Assembly: GCA_964493765.1 (NCBI GenBank)
Contig: CAZBPK010000136.1
Span: 1-16,866 of the forward strand
Length of the DNA: 16,866 nucleotides
Direction: 5' to 3'
Origin: CALLMJ01 sp964493765
Lineage (GTDB): Bacteria > Bacteroidota > Bacteroidia > J057 > CALLMJ01
Shown: positions 1 to 8,106 of the stretch, piece after piece
Layout of the letters: each line of letters begins with the position of its first letter
How positions within the stretch are numbered: the stretch's first letter is position 1
Notes under the pieces: generated by a model
Seen by the model: the letters and a program-made list of their open reading frames with translations, nothing else
What the model was told of the DNA's origin: nothing
Databases searched by the model: none
Program-made: the position numbers and the translations under genes

Positions 1-6
1 CCTTCG

Positions 7-18
7 CATCCCTCACGC
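7..18. repeat. Inverted fragment of the right-end repeat
   Basis: CATCCCTCACGC is the exact reverse complement of 16757-16768. Extending to base 1 gives 16 of 18 matching positions. The similarity stops at 18 on the gene side. The G+C-rich body of the repeat would lie to the left, outside the window. Confidence 0.5.
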
Positions 19-27
19 TACCTCAAA

Positions 28-936
28 TTGAATTCTCTTTTCTTCATTTTCTCTTTTTTTTTAATCAGTTGTAATGGATTAGATAACGACGAAAATTTTT
101 TGTATTCTCATAAATCCACATTTTTAATTAGCAGTAAATCCAAACTCTACCGTTGTGTACTTCAAAAAGATACACTTAAAATAAATAGTCTCCTTGAAAA
201 TATTCATGAAGGTAGCTTAGTAGATCCTTATGTCTTATTTTTAGATACAATTAACCAAAAACTTATTACCTTTGAAAGTCCTTTTGAAACTGCTTCAGAA
301 AGATTATTACCCAAAAGTTACCATGTCGTAAATGCTTGGGAAAGCTTTCAAGTACTTTCCAATGCTAATGAAACACTTTTGGAATATAACAAAAAATCTA
401 AAAATGAATCTTTAGAATTACCCAAAGGATCTCAATATTTGTTTTGTAATCAAGGACGTGCTTGGTTAGTTCAAAAAAGGAAGGTATGGGTTTACGATTT
501 GAATGCAGGTTGGTTAATTGATTCCTTCGACTTACAAAGAGATTTTGAGTTTGCAGACTATAATAGTGGCTATAATTTATTTGTTTACACAAAAGATAGC
601 AGTGGATTGTACCAAAAATATTTTGATACTAATGCTATATCTGCAGGCGTTGAAACCAAAGTAAATTTTCAAAAAGTTCAGCAAACCAAAGTTTTAACTC
701 GCTTATATGAAACAGAGTACCTAAAAAATGTTGAACTCAATTCTCAAAATAAATTGAATATTCCGAATTTTACGGAGGAGGTTCATAGTTACGACATGGA
801 TTTTCAATCAAGTAGATTATTTTTTACAAGAAATGATTCTTTGTTTGTTTATCATTTGAATACCCATAAAAAGCAGTTTTTAAAACCTAATTTTGGGGTT
901 ATAAAAAAAGGGTTACATTTTTACAGCCAAAACTAA
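28..936 (+). CDS. Putative lipoprotein of unknown function (5' end uncertain)
   Basis: I do not recognise the family. With the TTG at 28 as start, the product is 302 residues and opens with a hydrophobic stretch ending in a lipobox (L-I-S-C, Cys15), so it is probably exported and lipid-anchored. The rest is a soluble, beta-rich, low-complexity-free domain with many short aromatic/hydrophobic strands, which could be propeller-like, but no motif proves it. The start is doubtful: TTG is weak, the signal peptide would lack a basic n-region, and the frame stays open to base 1, where the upstream codons supply Arg and Lys. The gene may therefore begin outside the window, or its first codons may derive from the repeat fragment at 7-18. 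It ends 33 bp before the ATG of the ABC exporter half at 970, which has its own -7 box, so the two need not be co-transcribed. Confidence 0.7.
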   Translation: MNSLFFIFSFFLISCNGLDNDENFLYSHKSTFLISSKSKLYRCVLQKDTLKINSLLENIHEGSLVDPYVLFLDTINQKLITFESPFETASERLLPKSYHVVNAWESFQVLSNANETLLEYNKKSKNESLELPKGSQYLFCNQGRAWLVQKRKVWVYDLNAGWLIDSFDLQRDFEFADYNSGYNLFVYTKDSSGLYQKYFDTNAISAGVETKVNFQKVQQTKVLTRLYETEYLKNVELNSQNKLNIPNFTEEVHSYDMDFQSSRLFFTRNDSLFVYHLNTHKKQFLKPNFGVIKKGLHFYSQN

Positions 937-946
937 ACATTTTTTG

Positions 947-954
947 TAATTTTG
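947..954 (+). promoter_or_regulatory. -7 promoter box (TAnnTTTG) for ABC exporter half 1
   Basis: TAATTTTG matches the Bacteroidota -7 consensus TAnnTTTG. It sits 15 bp before the ATG at 970, giving an expected leader of about 10 nt. No TTG -33 element is visible at normal spacing. The box overlaps the in-frame TTG at 952, which argues against that TTG being the translation start. Confidence 0.55.
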
Positions 955-969
955 TGGTTTATTAGCTTA

Positions 970-2721
970 ATGTCAACTTCGAAACCCTCTTCATTTAAAA
1001 GATTATTTGAATTAATACAGCCCTATAAATCTTATTTTTATTTTGCCGTTTTTTTAACTATTCTTATATCTTTATTAGGACCTATAAGACCGTTTCTTGT
1101 TCAATATATTATTGATAATGTTTATCCAACAAAAGATCATTCATTATTATTTTTTTATATTATTTTATTGTTAGGTATTCTGATTTTCACAAGCATAGTT
1201 CAATATGCTCAAAATTATATTACTAATTGGCTTAGCCAGTCAATAATGAAAGACTTAAGAGATAAAGTTTTTCATCATATAGTAAATTTAAAAATTCAGT
1301 TTTTTGATAAAACTCCCATAGGTACATTACATACACGTACCATAAGTGATATACAAACCTTAAATGATGTATTTAGTGGAGGTTTTGTATCAATTTTTGG
1401 TGAATTATTGCAATTAGTCGCCATTTGGGGAATGATGTTTTATACAGATTGGTATTTAACTTTAATTGTTTTAACAACTTTGCCGATTATTATCATTGTT
1501 ACTCAAGTATTTAGAAAAAATGTAAAAGTTGCATTTCAAGAGGTAAGAAAAAAAGTTGCAGAACTCAACAGTTTTATTCAAGAACATATTACTGGAATGG
1601 CTGTAATTCAATGGTTTGGACAAGAAAAAAACGAGTTTCAGAAATTTATTAAAATTAATGAGGGTCATAGAGATGAAAATATCAAAACCATTTTTTATTA
1701 TAGTTTATATTTCCCTGCTATTGAAATTGTTGCTGCAATGGGAATAGGTCTTTTGGTTTGGCTGGGAGCTTATGAAGTTCTTGAAAATAGAGTTTCTTTA
1801 GGTGTTTTGATTGCATTTATTATGTATATTAATATGTTTTTCCGACCCATTCGTTTAATAGCTGACCAATTCAATACTATACAAATGGGAGCAGTTTCTG
1901 GTGAAAGAATTTTTAATTTATTAGATACCCAAGATTTTGTAAATCAGTCTGATAGTTTACTCTCTAATGAACAAGCACTAAAGATATTGGATTCTACCCC
2001 TTCCATTGAATTTATAGACGTACATTTTGAATACCAACCCAATACTCCTATTTTAAGAGGAATTAGTTTTTTTGTAGAAAAAGGGACCACAACTGCCATT
2101 GTGGGGCACACAGGAGCAGGAAAAACTTCTATTATCAATTTATTAACCAGATTTTATGAGTTTCAAAATGGAAAAATACTTATCAATCAGCAAGATATAA
2201 GAACCTTTCCTTTAGAAATTTTAAGAAAACACATGGCTATTGTTCTACAAGATGTTTTTCTTTTTTCTGGAAGCATTTTGGAAAATATCACTATGAATGA
2301 CCCTAACATTTCTGAATTAGATGCAATAGAAGCTTGTAAGTACATTGGTATTCATGATTTTATCATGTCTTTACCTAATCAATATCAAAACTCAGTGGGT
2401 GAAAGGGGCTCATCACTCTCAACAGGCCAAAGACAGCTAATTGCTTTTGCAAGAGTAATTGTTTTTAATCCTTCTCTTTTAATTTTAGATGAGGCTACTT
2501 CTAATGTTGATACTGAGTCGGAAATTTTAATACAAAATGCGATTCAAAAAGTTTTAAGCAATAGAACCGCAATTATTATTGCTCATAGATTATCTACGAT
2601 TCAGAATGCAAAACAAATTATTGTAATGGATAAAGGAATAATTATTGAAAAAGGTAATCACCAATCATTAATTGAAAATCATGGAATTTATTACAAAATG
2701 CAACAGTTTGTTCAAGTATAA
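970..2721 (+). CDS. ABC exporter half-transporter 1 (fused TMD-NBD, consensus catalytic Glu)
   Basis: Type IV ABC exporter half: about six membrane helices in residues 20-310, then an ATPase domain, 583 residues from the ATG at 970. Visible motifs (numbered from that ATG) are Walker A GHTGAGKTS near 379-387, Q-loop Gln427, signature LSTGQ near 483-487, Walker B LLILDE with catalytic Glu508, D-loop SNVD, and switch His539. The signature departs from LSGGQ at its third residue. That substitution, together with an intact Glu, is the pattern of the BmrD/YheH-like subunit of heterodimeric exporters (family knowledge). It probably pairs with the half at 8286-10055 rather than acting as a homodimer (inference). 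Substrate is unknown; drugs or lipids are typical. An in-frame TTG at 952 would add six residues but overlaps the -7 promoter box, so ATG 970 is preferred. Confidence 0.9.
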   Translation: MSTSKPSSFKRLFELIQPYKSYFYFAVFLTILISLLGPIRPFLVQYIIDNVYPTKDHSLLFFYIILLLGILIFTSIVQYAQNYITNWLSQSIMKDLRDKVFHHIVNLKIQFFDKTPIGTLHTRTISDIQTLNDVFSGGFVSIFGELLQLVAIWGMMFYTDWYLTLIVLTTLPIIIIVTQVFRKNVKVAFQEVRKKVAELNSFIQEHITGMAVIQWFGQEKNEFQKFIKINEGHRDENIKTIFYYSLYFPAIEIVAAMGIGLLVWLGAYEVLENRVSLGVLIAFIMYINMFFRPIRLIADQFNTIQMGAVSGERIFNLLDTQDFVNQSDSLLSNEQALKILDSTPSIEFIDVHFEYQPNTPILRGISFFVEKGTTTAIVGHTGAGKTSIINLLTRFYEFQNGKILINQQDIRTFPLEILRKHMAIVLQDVFLFSGSILENITMNDPNISELDAIEACKYIGIHDFIMSLPNQYQNSVGERGSSLSTGQRQLIAFARVIVFNPSLLILDEATSNVDTESEILIQNAIQKVLSNRTAIIIAHRLSTIQNAKQIIVMDKGIIIEKGNHQSLIENHGIYYKMQQFVQV

Positions 2722-2756
2722 CAATTTCAAATTCTACAAAATTATTTTAAAAAATT

Positions 2757-2787
2757 TTGGAAAATCTAAAGATTAATTTTAATTTTG
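2757..2787 (+). promoter_or_regulatory. Promoter of tRNA-Ser
   Basis: A -33 TTG at 2757-2759 and a -7 TAATTTTG at 2780-2787 are separated by 20 bp, within the usual Bacteroidota spacing. The mature tRNA begins 13 bp after the -7 box. This is the best-formed promoter in the window. Confidence 0.65.
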
Positions 2788-2800
2788 CAACTCAATTTTT

Positions 2801-2888
2801 GGGGAGATGTCCGAGTGGTTTAAGGAGCACGCCTGGAAAGCGTGTATACGGCAAAACCGTATCGAGGGTTCGAATCCCTCTCTCTCCG
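2801..2888 (+). tRNA. tRNA-Ser(GGA)
   Basis: An 88-nt cloverleaf with a long class II variable arm. The acceptor arm pairs 2801-2807 with 2881-2887 (seven pairs, one G-U at position 3), with discriminator G2888. The anticodon stem 2828-2832/2840-2844 encloses a CTGGAAA loop, giving anticodon GGA at 2835-2837, which reads UCC and UCU. The variable arm forms a stem around an AAAA-containing loop, and the T arm carries GGTTCGAATCC. CCA is not encoded. A promoter precedes it and a strong terminator follows, so it can be an independent transcription unit. Confidence 0.97.
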
Positions 2889-2895
2889 CTTAATT

Positions 2896-2939
2896 TTTCA
2901 AATAAAAAAGCCTCATTTTTGAGGCTTTTTTATTTGAAA
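2896..2939. terminator. Bidirectional intrinsic terminator between tRNA-Ser and the LRR gene
   Basis: A perfect 19-bp inverted repeat (2896-2914 and 2921-2939) with a 6-nt loop. The GCCTC/GAGGC core is flanked by an A-run on one side and a T-run on the other, so it works as a hairpin plus U-tract in both directions. It lies between the tRNA (plus strand) and the stop codon of the convergent LRR gene (minus strand, 11 bp away). Confidence 0.93.
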
Positions 2940-2949
2940 TGATGAATTT

Positions 2950-4305
2950 TTAATATTGATCTATGTAACAACTTGGATTTTTGTCCCTAAATTCTTGAAT
3001 TTCTTCTGAAGGGATAGCACAACCATAACAATAGAAGGTGTTTAAGGGTAAATCCATAATAGGTTTTAGAGAAGTAATTGATGAATTAGAAGCATAAATA
3101 CTTTGTAAACCTATCATTCCAGAAAGTGGTGATAAATCATTTACAGAAGTGTTTGAGATGTCTAATGTTTTTAAACCTTCTAAGCTTTGAATACCATCTA
3201 AACTTCTTAAAGAAGTATCATTTAAAGATAAATAATCTAACATGTAACAATCTTTAAGAGGGGCGATACTATCAATATCCGTTTGTCCTGCATATAAATA
3301 TCTTAATGCTGTAAGGTTGCTTAATGGGGATAAATCTCTAATTCCTGTATTGCTGATATCAAGATTTTCTAAGTAAACTAAATTGGATATTGGGCTAATA
3401 TCCTCAACCATAGTTTGACCAATGTATAAAGAACTCAAATGAGTTAAATCTTGAATTGGAGATAAATCTTCAACATCAGAATTGGTTAAGTAAAGGCTAT
3501 TTAATCTTCTTAAATTTCTTAATGGTTCAATATTATCTACTCTTGTTCCTGATAAATCTATGGTTGTTAAGTGTACTAAATTAGAAATAGGAGTTAAATC
3601 AGAAATTTTTGTGTAGGATAGATAAAGAGTTGTTAAGCGTTTCATATTGGCTAAAGCAGAAATATCCCTTAATTTGGTATTGCTTAGATTAAGATATGAA
3701 AGTTTTGATAATTTGCTAATTGGAGTTAAATCATTAAATTTAAGGTTGGAGAGTTCTAAATTTTCCAAATTCGTTAAATTTGCTAAAGGACTTATATCAC
3801 GAACTTTTGTGTAACCTAAATAAAGGTTTTTTAGTCTTGTTAAACCTGAAATTGCAGAAATATCAGTAATTTTTGATGAACTTAAATAAAGGCTATCTAA
3901 ATTTACTAAATTTTTTACAGCATCTAAGTTAGTGCATTTAGCAGATGATAAATCTAAGTAAGTAAGAGTAATTAAATTAGAAATTGGACTAATATCAGTA
4001 GCTTTAGTTGAACCAATACCTGAAATCTGTTTTACTTTTTTTAAATATTTTAAGGGAGTTAAATCAGTAATACTCTCTACTTGTTGCTGATCTACATATA
4101 AATAAACATACTCTGCATTCAGCATTTGCTCAATTTGAGAATTATCTGGTTCACCATAAAGATTTATGGAGTTACGGAAGACTTTTCTCCAATTTTCGTC
4201 CATGCTATTCCACCAATCTATAGGATTTATTTCAATTGATTGGATATTAGATTCTACGGGACCTGCTGCGGCTCCGGGTTCTTCATCTGGCATTCTTGGA
4301 TCCAT
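2950..4305 (-). CDS. Leucine-rich-repeat protein (internalin/SDS22-like, 22-residue repeats)
   Basis: A 451-residue protein with no signal peptide or membrane segment, so probably cytoplasmic. Residues 1-20 are acidic, Pro/Gly/Ala-rich and likely disordered. Residues 25-81 form a helical cap with a WW pair at 31-32 and a conserved-looking WRKVF. Residues 82-412 are about 15 tandem LRRs, the first of 23 residues and the others of 22, on the pattern (I/L)SPLxxLxxLxxLxLxxTxxxD. A C-terminal cap with three Cys follows (413-451). Such repeats build a curved solenoid for protein-protein binding; the partner is unknown. ATG 4305 is chosen because it fits the -7 box at 4330-4337; Met5 is an alternative. 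Monocistronic: a promoter lies directly upstream and a bidirectional terminator follows. The G+C-rich codons of residues 8-16 stand out from the AT-rich surroundings. Confidence 0.9.
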   Translation of the reverse strand: MDPRMPDEEPGAAAGPVESNIQSIEINPIDWWNSMDENWRKVFRNSINLYGEPDNSQIEQMLNAEYVYLYVDQQQVESITDLTPLKYLKKVKQISGIGSTKATDISPISNLITLTYLDLSSAKCTNLDAVKNLVNLDSLYLSSSKITDISAISGLTRLKNLYLGYTKVRDISPLANLTNLENLELSNLKFNDLTPISKLSKLSYLNLSNTKLRDISALANMKRLTTLYLSYTKISDLTPISNLVHLTTIDLSGTRVDNIEPLRNLRRLNSLYLTNSDVEDLSPIQDLTHLSSLYIGQTMVEDISPISNLVYLENLDISNTGIRDLSPLSNLTALRYLYAGQTDIDSIAPLKDCYMLDYLSLNDTSLRSLDGIQSLEGLKTLDISNTSVNDLSPLSGMIGLQSIYASNSSITSLKPIMDLPLNTFYCYGCAIPSEEIQEFRDKNPSCYIDQY

Positions 4306-4329
4306 ATTATTTTTTAATTTTAAAGTTTA

Positions 4330-4355
4330 CAAAATTAAGTATTTTTTCTTAACAA
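4330..4355 (-). promoter_or_regulatory. Promoter of the LRR gene
   Basis: On the minus strand, a -7 TAATTTTG (4337-4330) is preceded by a TTG at 4355-4353, 15 bp away, slightly shorter than the usual spacing. The ATG lies 24 bp downstream of the -7 box. The TTG falls in the loop of the AT-rich palindrome at 4342-4376. Confidence 0.5.
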
Positions 4356-4376
4356 AAAATGTTTATTAAGAAAAAA
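4342..4376. repeat. AT-rich inverted repeat after the TonB/DUF4249 operon
   Basis: Perfect 11-bp arms (4342-4352 and 4366-4376) with a 13-nt loop, 3 bp beyond the stop codon of the DUF4249 gene. It has only one G-C pair and no U-tract after it on the minus strand, so it is at best a weak terminator. It could instead affect the adjacent LRR promoter. Confidence 0.45.
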
Positions 4377-4378
4377 GT

Positions 4379-5176
4379 TTATTCAATCACCAAAGTGTAA
4401 TTATAAATTCCGCAACCACCAAAATATCCTAAAGCCCCATTAGAAATATTTCCTTTTACATTATCAGCTGGAGGTGCAAAAGGACCACCACCAAACAATT
4501 GTTTAACCAAAGAAACATAATAATAAAAAGTAGGTTGATCAATGTTCCATAATTCAATTTTGGCAGTATCACCTTTATCAAATTTAAAAGGCAGTGCGTT
4601 AATAATTGTATTTCCTTCTACTAATAAATCATCAGAAATAAAATAATCACCAGCACCATTAAATAAAGAGTCATTTTTAAAACATAATACACGATAATAA
4701 TTTAAACCAATCGGTTCTCTTCCTATTGAAATTAGATAATAACCAGGCTCTCTAACAATATTAGTATTCCCAACATATTCATAAATTACGGTATCAAAAG
4801 CAACTGCAGGAGGCAAAAATGCTTTAGCTTCATAGACCTTGCCTTCAGCCAAAATTTTTAAATAATAATTTCTATTAGGAATACCTTCAAATGGGTTTTG
4901 GGTTCTAAATATACCATTTTGTATATTTTGGAGTGTGTCAATTCTACCCATTTCATCAGATAAAATTACCAATGCATTATTAATACCCGGATATTCATTG
5001 TTGTCTTGAAATCCGATGGTTTTTTTTATAGAAATTCTTTGGTGGATACTATCTGTTCTAATAAATCCCTCAATAACAACTTTAGGTTCAGAATTTTTTA
5101 ATTTTAACTCTACTTCTTGTTCGCAAGAAAATAAAATTAAAGAAAATACTACTATTAAAGAAAATTGTGCTTTCAT
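4379..5176 (-). CDS. DUF4249 family outer-membrane lipoprotein
   Basis: A 265-residue protein with a type II signal peptide (lipobox L-F-S-C, Cys18), so it is predicted to be lipid-anchored, probably at the outer membrane. The N-terminal PKVVIEGFI motif, the Ig-like beta-rich middle, and the C-terminal glycine-rich NGALGYFGG segment match the DUF4249 family, which in Bacteroidota is commonly encoded next to TonB receptors of the type found upstream here. Biochemical function is unknown; a surface-exposed partner of the receptor is inferred from the pairing. Its ATG lies 1 bp after the receptor stop codon, which indicates translational coupling and a shared promoter at 7535-7542. At 265 residues it is on the short side for the family, but both ends look complete. 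Confidence 0.85.
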   Translation of the reverse strand: MKAQFSLIVVFSLILFSCEQEVELKLKNSEPKVVIEGFIRTDSIHQRISIKKTIGFQDNNEYPGINNALVILSDEMGRIDTLQNIQNGIFRTQNPFEGIPNRNYYLKILAEGKVYEAKAFLPPAVAFDTVIYEYVGNTNIVREPGYYLISIGREPIGLNYYRVLCFKNDSLFNGAGDYFISDDLLVEGNTIINALPFKFDKGDTAKIELWNIDQPTFYYYVSLVKQLFGGGPFAPPADNVKGNISNGALGYFGGCGIYNYTLVIE

Positions 5177-5177
5177 A

Positions 5178-7517
5178 TTAAAATTTAAAATTGAAAGTTA
5201 TAGATGGAATAATAGAAAATAAATAAATTTTAATAACACGAGTTTTTGATTTGTCGTTAGGGTCATTTTCAAAACGAAAAGCCCAAGCATTTTTACGTGC
5301 ATAAACATTGAATAGACTGAAATTCCAACTGCTTTCTAATCTTTTACCGGGTTTATTTTTTAAGGTAGCGGATAAATCCATTCTGTGATAATCTGGCATA
5401 CGGTCATTATAAAGTTTGTCATAACGTAAAATAGTTTGTCCATCTAATTCATATTTACCAGTTGGAAATGAAATAGAGTTTCCAGAAGCATAAACCCAAG
5501 TTGCAGATAAATTGAGACGATTATTAAAATCATAACTTAAAACCAAATTACAATCATGACGGCGGTCATTTCTAGCAAAGTAAGGTTCATTATTATTAAT
5601 AATAGGCATTTGGCGGTAAGTCCATGACAAGGTATATCCAACCCAACCCGTAAATTTCCCTGAATTTTTTTTCAAAAAAAGTTCTAAACCATAAGACCAA
5701 CCTTTCCCAAATGCAAGTTGTTTTTCAATTTGTGGATTTAAAAATAAATTCGCATCGGGTTGAAATTCTATTTGATTTTGGAGCCATTTATAGTAAACTT
5801 CTGCAGAAGCTTCTAATTTATTATCCATAAAATTTCTAAAATAACCACCAGCAATTTGGTCCGCAATTTGGGGTTTTATATCTGAAGATGCTGGAATCCA
5901 AATATCTGTAGGGAGAGCTGAAGCAGCATTAGAAACCAAATTCAAGTATTGCCTTGTTCGTGCATAAGAACCTTTAAATGAGCTAAACTCATTGATGTTG
6001 TAATTCATACTCAATCTGGGTTCCAAACCATTATAGGTTTTTAAAGTTTTTCCAAAAGGAACCTCCGTTGTATCTATGGGTCTATTATCTCTAGGTCCAG
6101 CGAAAGTATAAAGGGTAGTGGGTCCAATATCCGCAAATAAACTATAACGAAGACCATATTTCAAACTAATTCTATCACTTACTTTGTGGTCATTGGTTAG
6201 ATATAAGGCTTGTTCATAGCCATGTCTTATGGGCATTCTGTAGGGTGTTATATTGGATTGACCCGTGGGTTTTAAATCCGCTCTTAAAAAGGAATGATAA
6301 AAAGCTTGTTGTCCAAATTTTAAATGCATTTTGTCATTCCAAAAAAAATCAAAATCTGATTTTATACTATAATTGGTTACACCTGATGTATATTGAACAT
6401 TTTCTGTAGATTGTTTAATATCAAATTGGTATTTAAAATCTGAAAAGATTAAAGAATTGTTCATGAATAATTTGGAATTAAATTGATGATTCCAACGAGT
6501 GGAAAGAGTTGCATTTCCCCAGTTAAAACCAAATTCGTTTCCAAAATCAAAAACATCTTTCCCAAAATAACCCGAAACAAAAATTCTGTTTTTTTCATTG
6601 ATTTCATAATTTGCTTTTGCATTAAAATCGTAGAAATATAATTTATTTTGATTAATTCTAGGATTTTTTGAGAGTTTGAGAAAAGCATCGGCATAAGTTC
6701 TTCTACCAGAAACAATAAATGAGCCCTTTTCCTTTACAATAGGACCTTCAACTGTTAATCGGGAGGCAATAGAACCTAAGCCACCTTTCACAACATATTT
6801 TTTGTTATTTCCTTCATTCATTTTAATATCTAATACTGCTGAAAGCCTACCACCATAATTCGCTGGCATTCCGCCTTTATATAAAGTTACATCTTTGATA
6901 GCATCAGAATTAAAAACCGAAAAAAATCCAAATAAATGAGAAGCATTATAAACCACTGCTTCATCTAATAAAACCAAATTTTGGTCAGAACCTCCACCTC
7001 TAACATAAAAACCAGCATTCCCGTCACCAGCAAAAACTACTCCAGGAAGCATTTGTATAGCTTTTAGTACATCTGCTTCTCCAAAAAACGCAGGCATAGT
7101 TTTAATTGTTTGGATATCCAATTTTTGAACACTCATCTCAACAGATCTAATATTCTCGTCTGCTCTTTTATCTGTAATTACAACTTCATCAGTAGATAAA
7201 CCTTCTTGTTGAAGTTCAATAATTACCTTTACATTCTCTTTCACCTGAAAGGTTTGCTCATGGGTAACGTATCCTAAATATTTAATTACTAATGTAAATT
7301 TTTCTTGAGGTACTTTTAAAGAAAAAAAACCATAATCATTGGTTAATGCGCCTTTTTGGGTTTCTTTGATAAATACAGTAGCCCCTATCAATGTTTCTCC
7401 TGAAGAAGAGTCTTTAACGTAACCACTAATTGTATATTCTTTACTTTGAGAATATACCCATTGAATGGAAATAATAAAATATAGTGTAAGGAATAATTTT
7501 CCTTTTTTGTTAATCAT
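5178..7517 (-). CDS. TonB-dependent receptor with carboxypeptidase-regulatory-like domain
   Basis: A 779-residue outer-membrane transporter. It has a signal peptide (1-24, ending VYSQ), a carboxypeptidase-regulatory-like beta domain at about 27-103, a TonB-box-like TDEVVITD at 109-116, a plug at about 124-232 (with YVRGGGSDQN and the GGMPANYGGRLSAVLDI segment), then a beta-barrel with aromatic-rich strands ending in Phe, as expected for BAM-dependent insertion. Family role: TonB-energised uptake of a large or scarce substrate; the substrate cannot be read from sequence. No SusD gene lies alongside. The partner is instead the DUF4249 lipoprotein immediately downstream, a recurrent Bacteroidota arrangement distinct from SusCD. 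A -7 box lies 17 bp upstream of the ATG. No frameshift or loss of key regions was seen. Confidence 0.93.
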   Translation of the reverse strand: MINKKGKLFLTLYFIISIQWVYSQSKEYTISGYVKDSSSGETLIGATVFIKETQKGALTNDYGFFSLKVPQEKFTLVIKYLGYVTHEQTFQVKENVKVIIELQQEGLSTDEVVITDKRADENIRSVEMSVQKLDIQTIKTMPAFFGEADVLKAIQMLPGVVFAGDGNAGFYVRGGGSDQNLVLLDEAVVYNASHLFGFFSVFNSDAIKDVTLYKGGMPANYGGRLSAVLDIKMNEGNNKKYVVKGGLGSIASRLTVEGPIVKEKGSFIVSGRRTYADAFLKLSKNPRINQNKLYFYDFNAKANYEINEKNRIFVSGYFGKDVFDFGNEFGFNWGNATLSTRWNHQFNSKLFMNNSLIFSDFKYQFDIKQSTENVQYTSGVTNYSIKSDFDFFWNDKMHLKFGQQAFYHSFLRADLKPTGQSNITPYRMPIRHGYEQALYLTNDHKVSDRISLKYGLRYSLFADIGPTTLYTFAGPRDNRPIDTTEVPFGKTLKTYNGLEPRLSMNYNINEFSSFKGSYARTRQYLNLVSNAASALPTDIWIPASSDIKPQIADQIAGGYFRNFMDNKLEASAEVYYKWLQNQIEFQPDANLFLNPQIEKQLAFGKGWSYGLELFLKKNSGKFTGWVGYTLSWTYRQMPIINNNEPYFARNDRRHDCNLVLSYDFNNRLNLSATWVYASGNSISFPTGKYELDGQTILRYDKLYNDRMPDYHRMDLSATLKNKPGKRLESSWNFSLFNVYARKNAWAFRFENDPNDKSKTRVIKIYLFSIIPSITFNFKF

Positions 7518-7534
7518 GGATAAAATTCACTATG

Positions 7535-7542
7535 CAAAATTA
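7535..7542 (-). promoter_or_regulatory. -7 promoter box for the TonB/DUF4249 operon
   Basis: Minus-strand TAATTTTG, 17 bp upstream of the receptor ATG at 7517, implying a leader of about 10 nt. No TTG -33 element is seen at the right distance. Confidence 0.5.
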
Positions 7543-7589
7543 CAGAAATGTTTTGCACTTAAAAATTTTTATTTCAATTTTTTTTGAAA

Positions 7590-7615
7590 AAAAGCCCACT
7601 AAAAAGTGGGCTTTT
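7590..7615 (-). terminator. Intrinsic terminator after the small secreted protein gene
   Basis: An 11-bp perfect stem (7590-7600 and 7605-7615) with core GCCCACT/AGTGGGC and a 4-nt loop, followed on the minus strand by a run of T. It begins 6 bp past the stop codon at 7622 and isolates this gene from the TonB operon. Confidence 0.88.
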
Positions 7616-7621
7616 GAGGCT

Positions 7622-8074
7622 TTACTTATCTGAATAAATCAACTTGAAAAACTTGTAATCGCTAAATGATAACCAAACTTTATCTATATCTTTTTCCGAA
7701 AACTTTTTATCAAAACAAACCCATTTTTTTACAGTTGCACCTGACTTTAAATTAAATATACAAGCATAGTCACTAGCTTCATCTTTAGCTTCAGTTTTGT
7801 AATTATAAAATAAGTCACCATTTTTTAAAAGAACGTAAACTTTATAATCATTCCATTTAAAATCTTCTTTAGACTTATTGATCAAGGCAATTTGAGCAAC
7901 CGTATAAATTGAACCATCTTTTCTTTCTATACCTTCTAGGGTACTTGTGTAAAAACCATACAAAAAATCAATACTTTTATCAGGAGTACTAATGTTCTCA
8001 TAATAAAAACCTTGACCAAAAATCTTTTGAGTAAACAAAAGAAACCATAAAATTAAAAATTTTGAAATTTTCAT
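7622..8074 (-). CDS. Small secreted protein of unknown function
   Basis: A 150-residue protein with a clear signal peptide (1-21, ending KIFGQ) and no lipobox Cys, so probably periplasmic or secreted. The mature part is a compact alpha/beta-looking domain rich in Lys and aromatic residues, with two Cys (in YACIF and WVCFD) near the C terminus that could form a disulfide. The family is not recognised. The middle segment (VAQIALINKSKEDFKWNDYKV) resembles an Ig-like strand pattern, a weak impression only. It is monocistronic: two overlapping -7 boxes lie 32-48 bp upstream and a strong terminator sits 6 bp downstream. It is divergent from the ABC exporter half at 8286. Confidence 0.8.
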   Translation of the reverse strand: MKISKFLILWFLLFTQKIFGQGFYYENISTPDKSIDFLYGFYTSTLEGIERKDGSIYTVAQIALINKSKEDFKWNDYKVYVLLKNGDLFYNYKTEAKDEASDYACIFNLKSGATVKKWVCFDKKFSEKDIDKVWLSFSDYKFFKLIYSDK

Positions 8075-8106
8075 GAACTTAAATTTTAAATTAAAATTAA
8101 TGAGTA

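Noticed and set aside
952..969. TTG at 952 as start of ABC half 1
   Set aside because: It overlaps the -7 box at 947-954, so it would not be transcribed as a start codon; ATG 970 fits.
2722..2756. Terminator after ABC half 1
   Set aside because: The stretch is AT-rich but forms no G+C-containing hairpin, so read-through into the tRNA cannot be excluded.
2757..2942. 61-residue plus-strand reading frame
   Set aside because: It is the tRNA-Ser gene and its terminator read as protein; it starts at the TTG of the tRNA promoter.
3000..4060. CRISPR-like or satellite array suggested by regular 66-bp periodicity
   Set aside because: The period equals 22 codons of an LRR protein; the DNA units are diverged and coding, with no conserved repeats and spacers.
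6461..6715. 84-residue minus-strand frame inside the first TonB receptor gene
   Set aside because: It lies in another frame of a well-supported receptor and has no promoter or recognisable domain.
5178..7517. SusC/SusD-type polysaccharide utilisation locus
   Set aside because: Receptors here are shorter than typical SusC and there is no SusD, glycan enzyme or sensor gene beside them.
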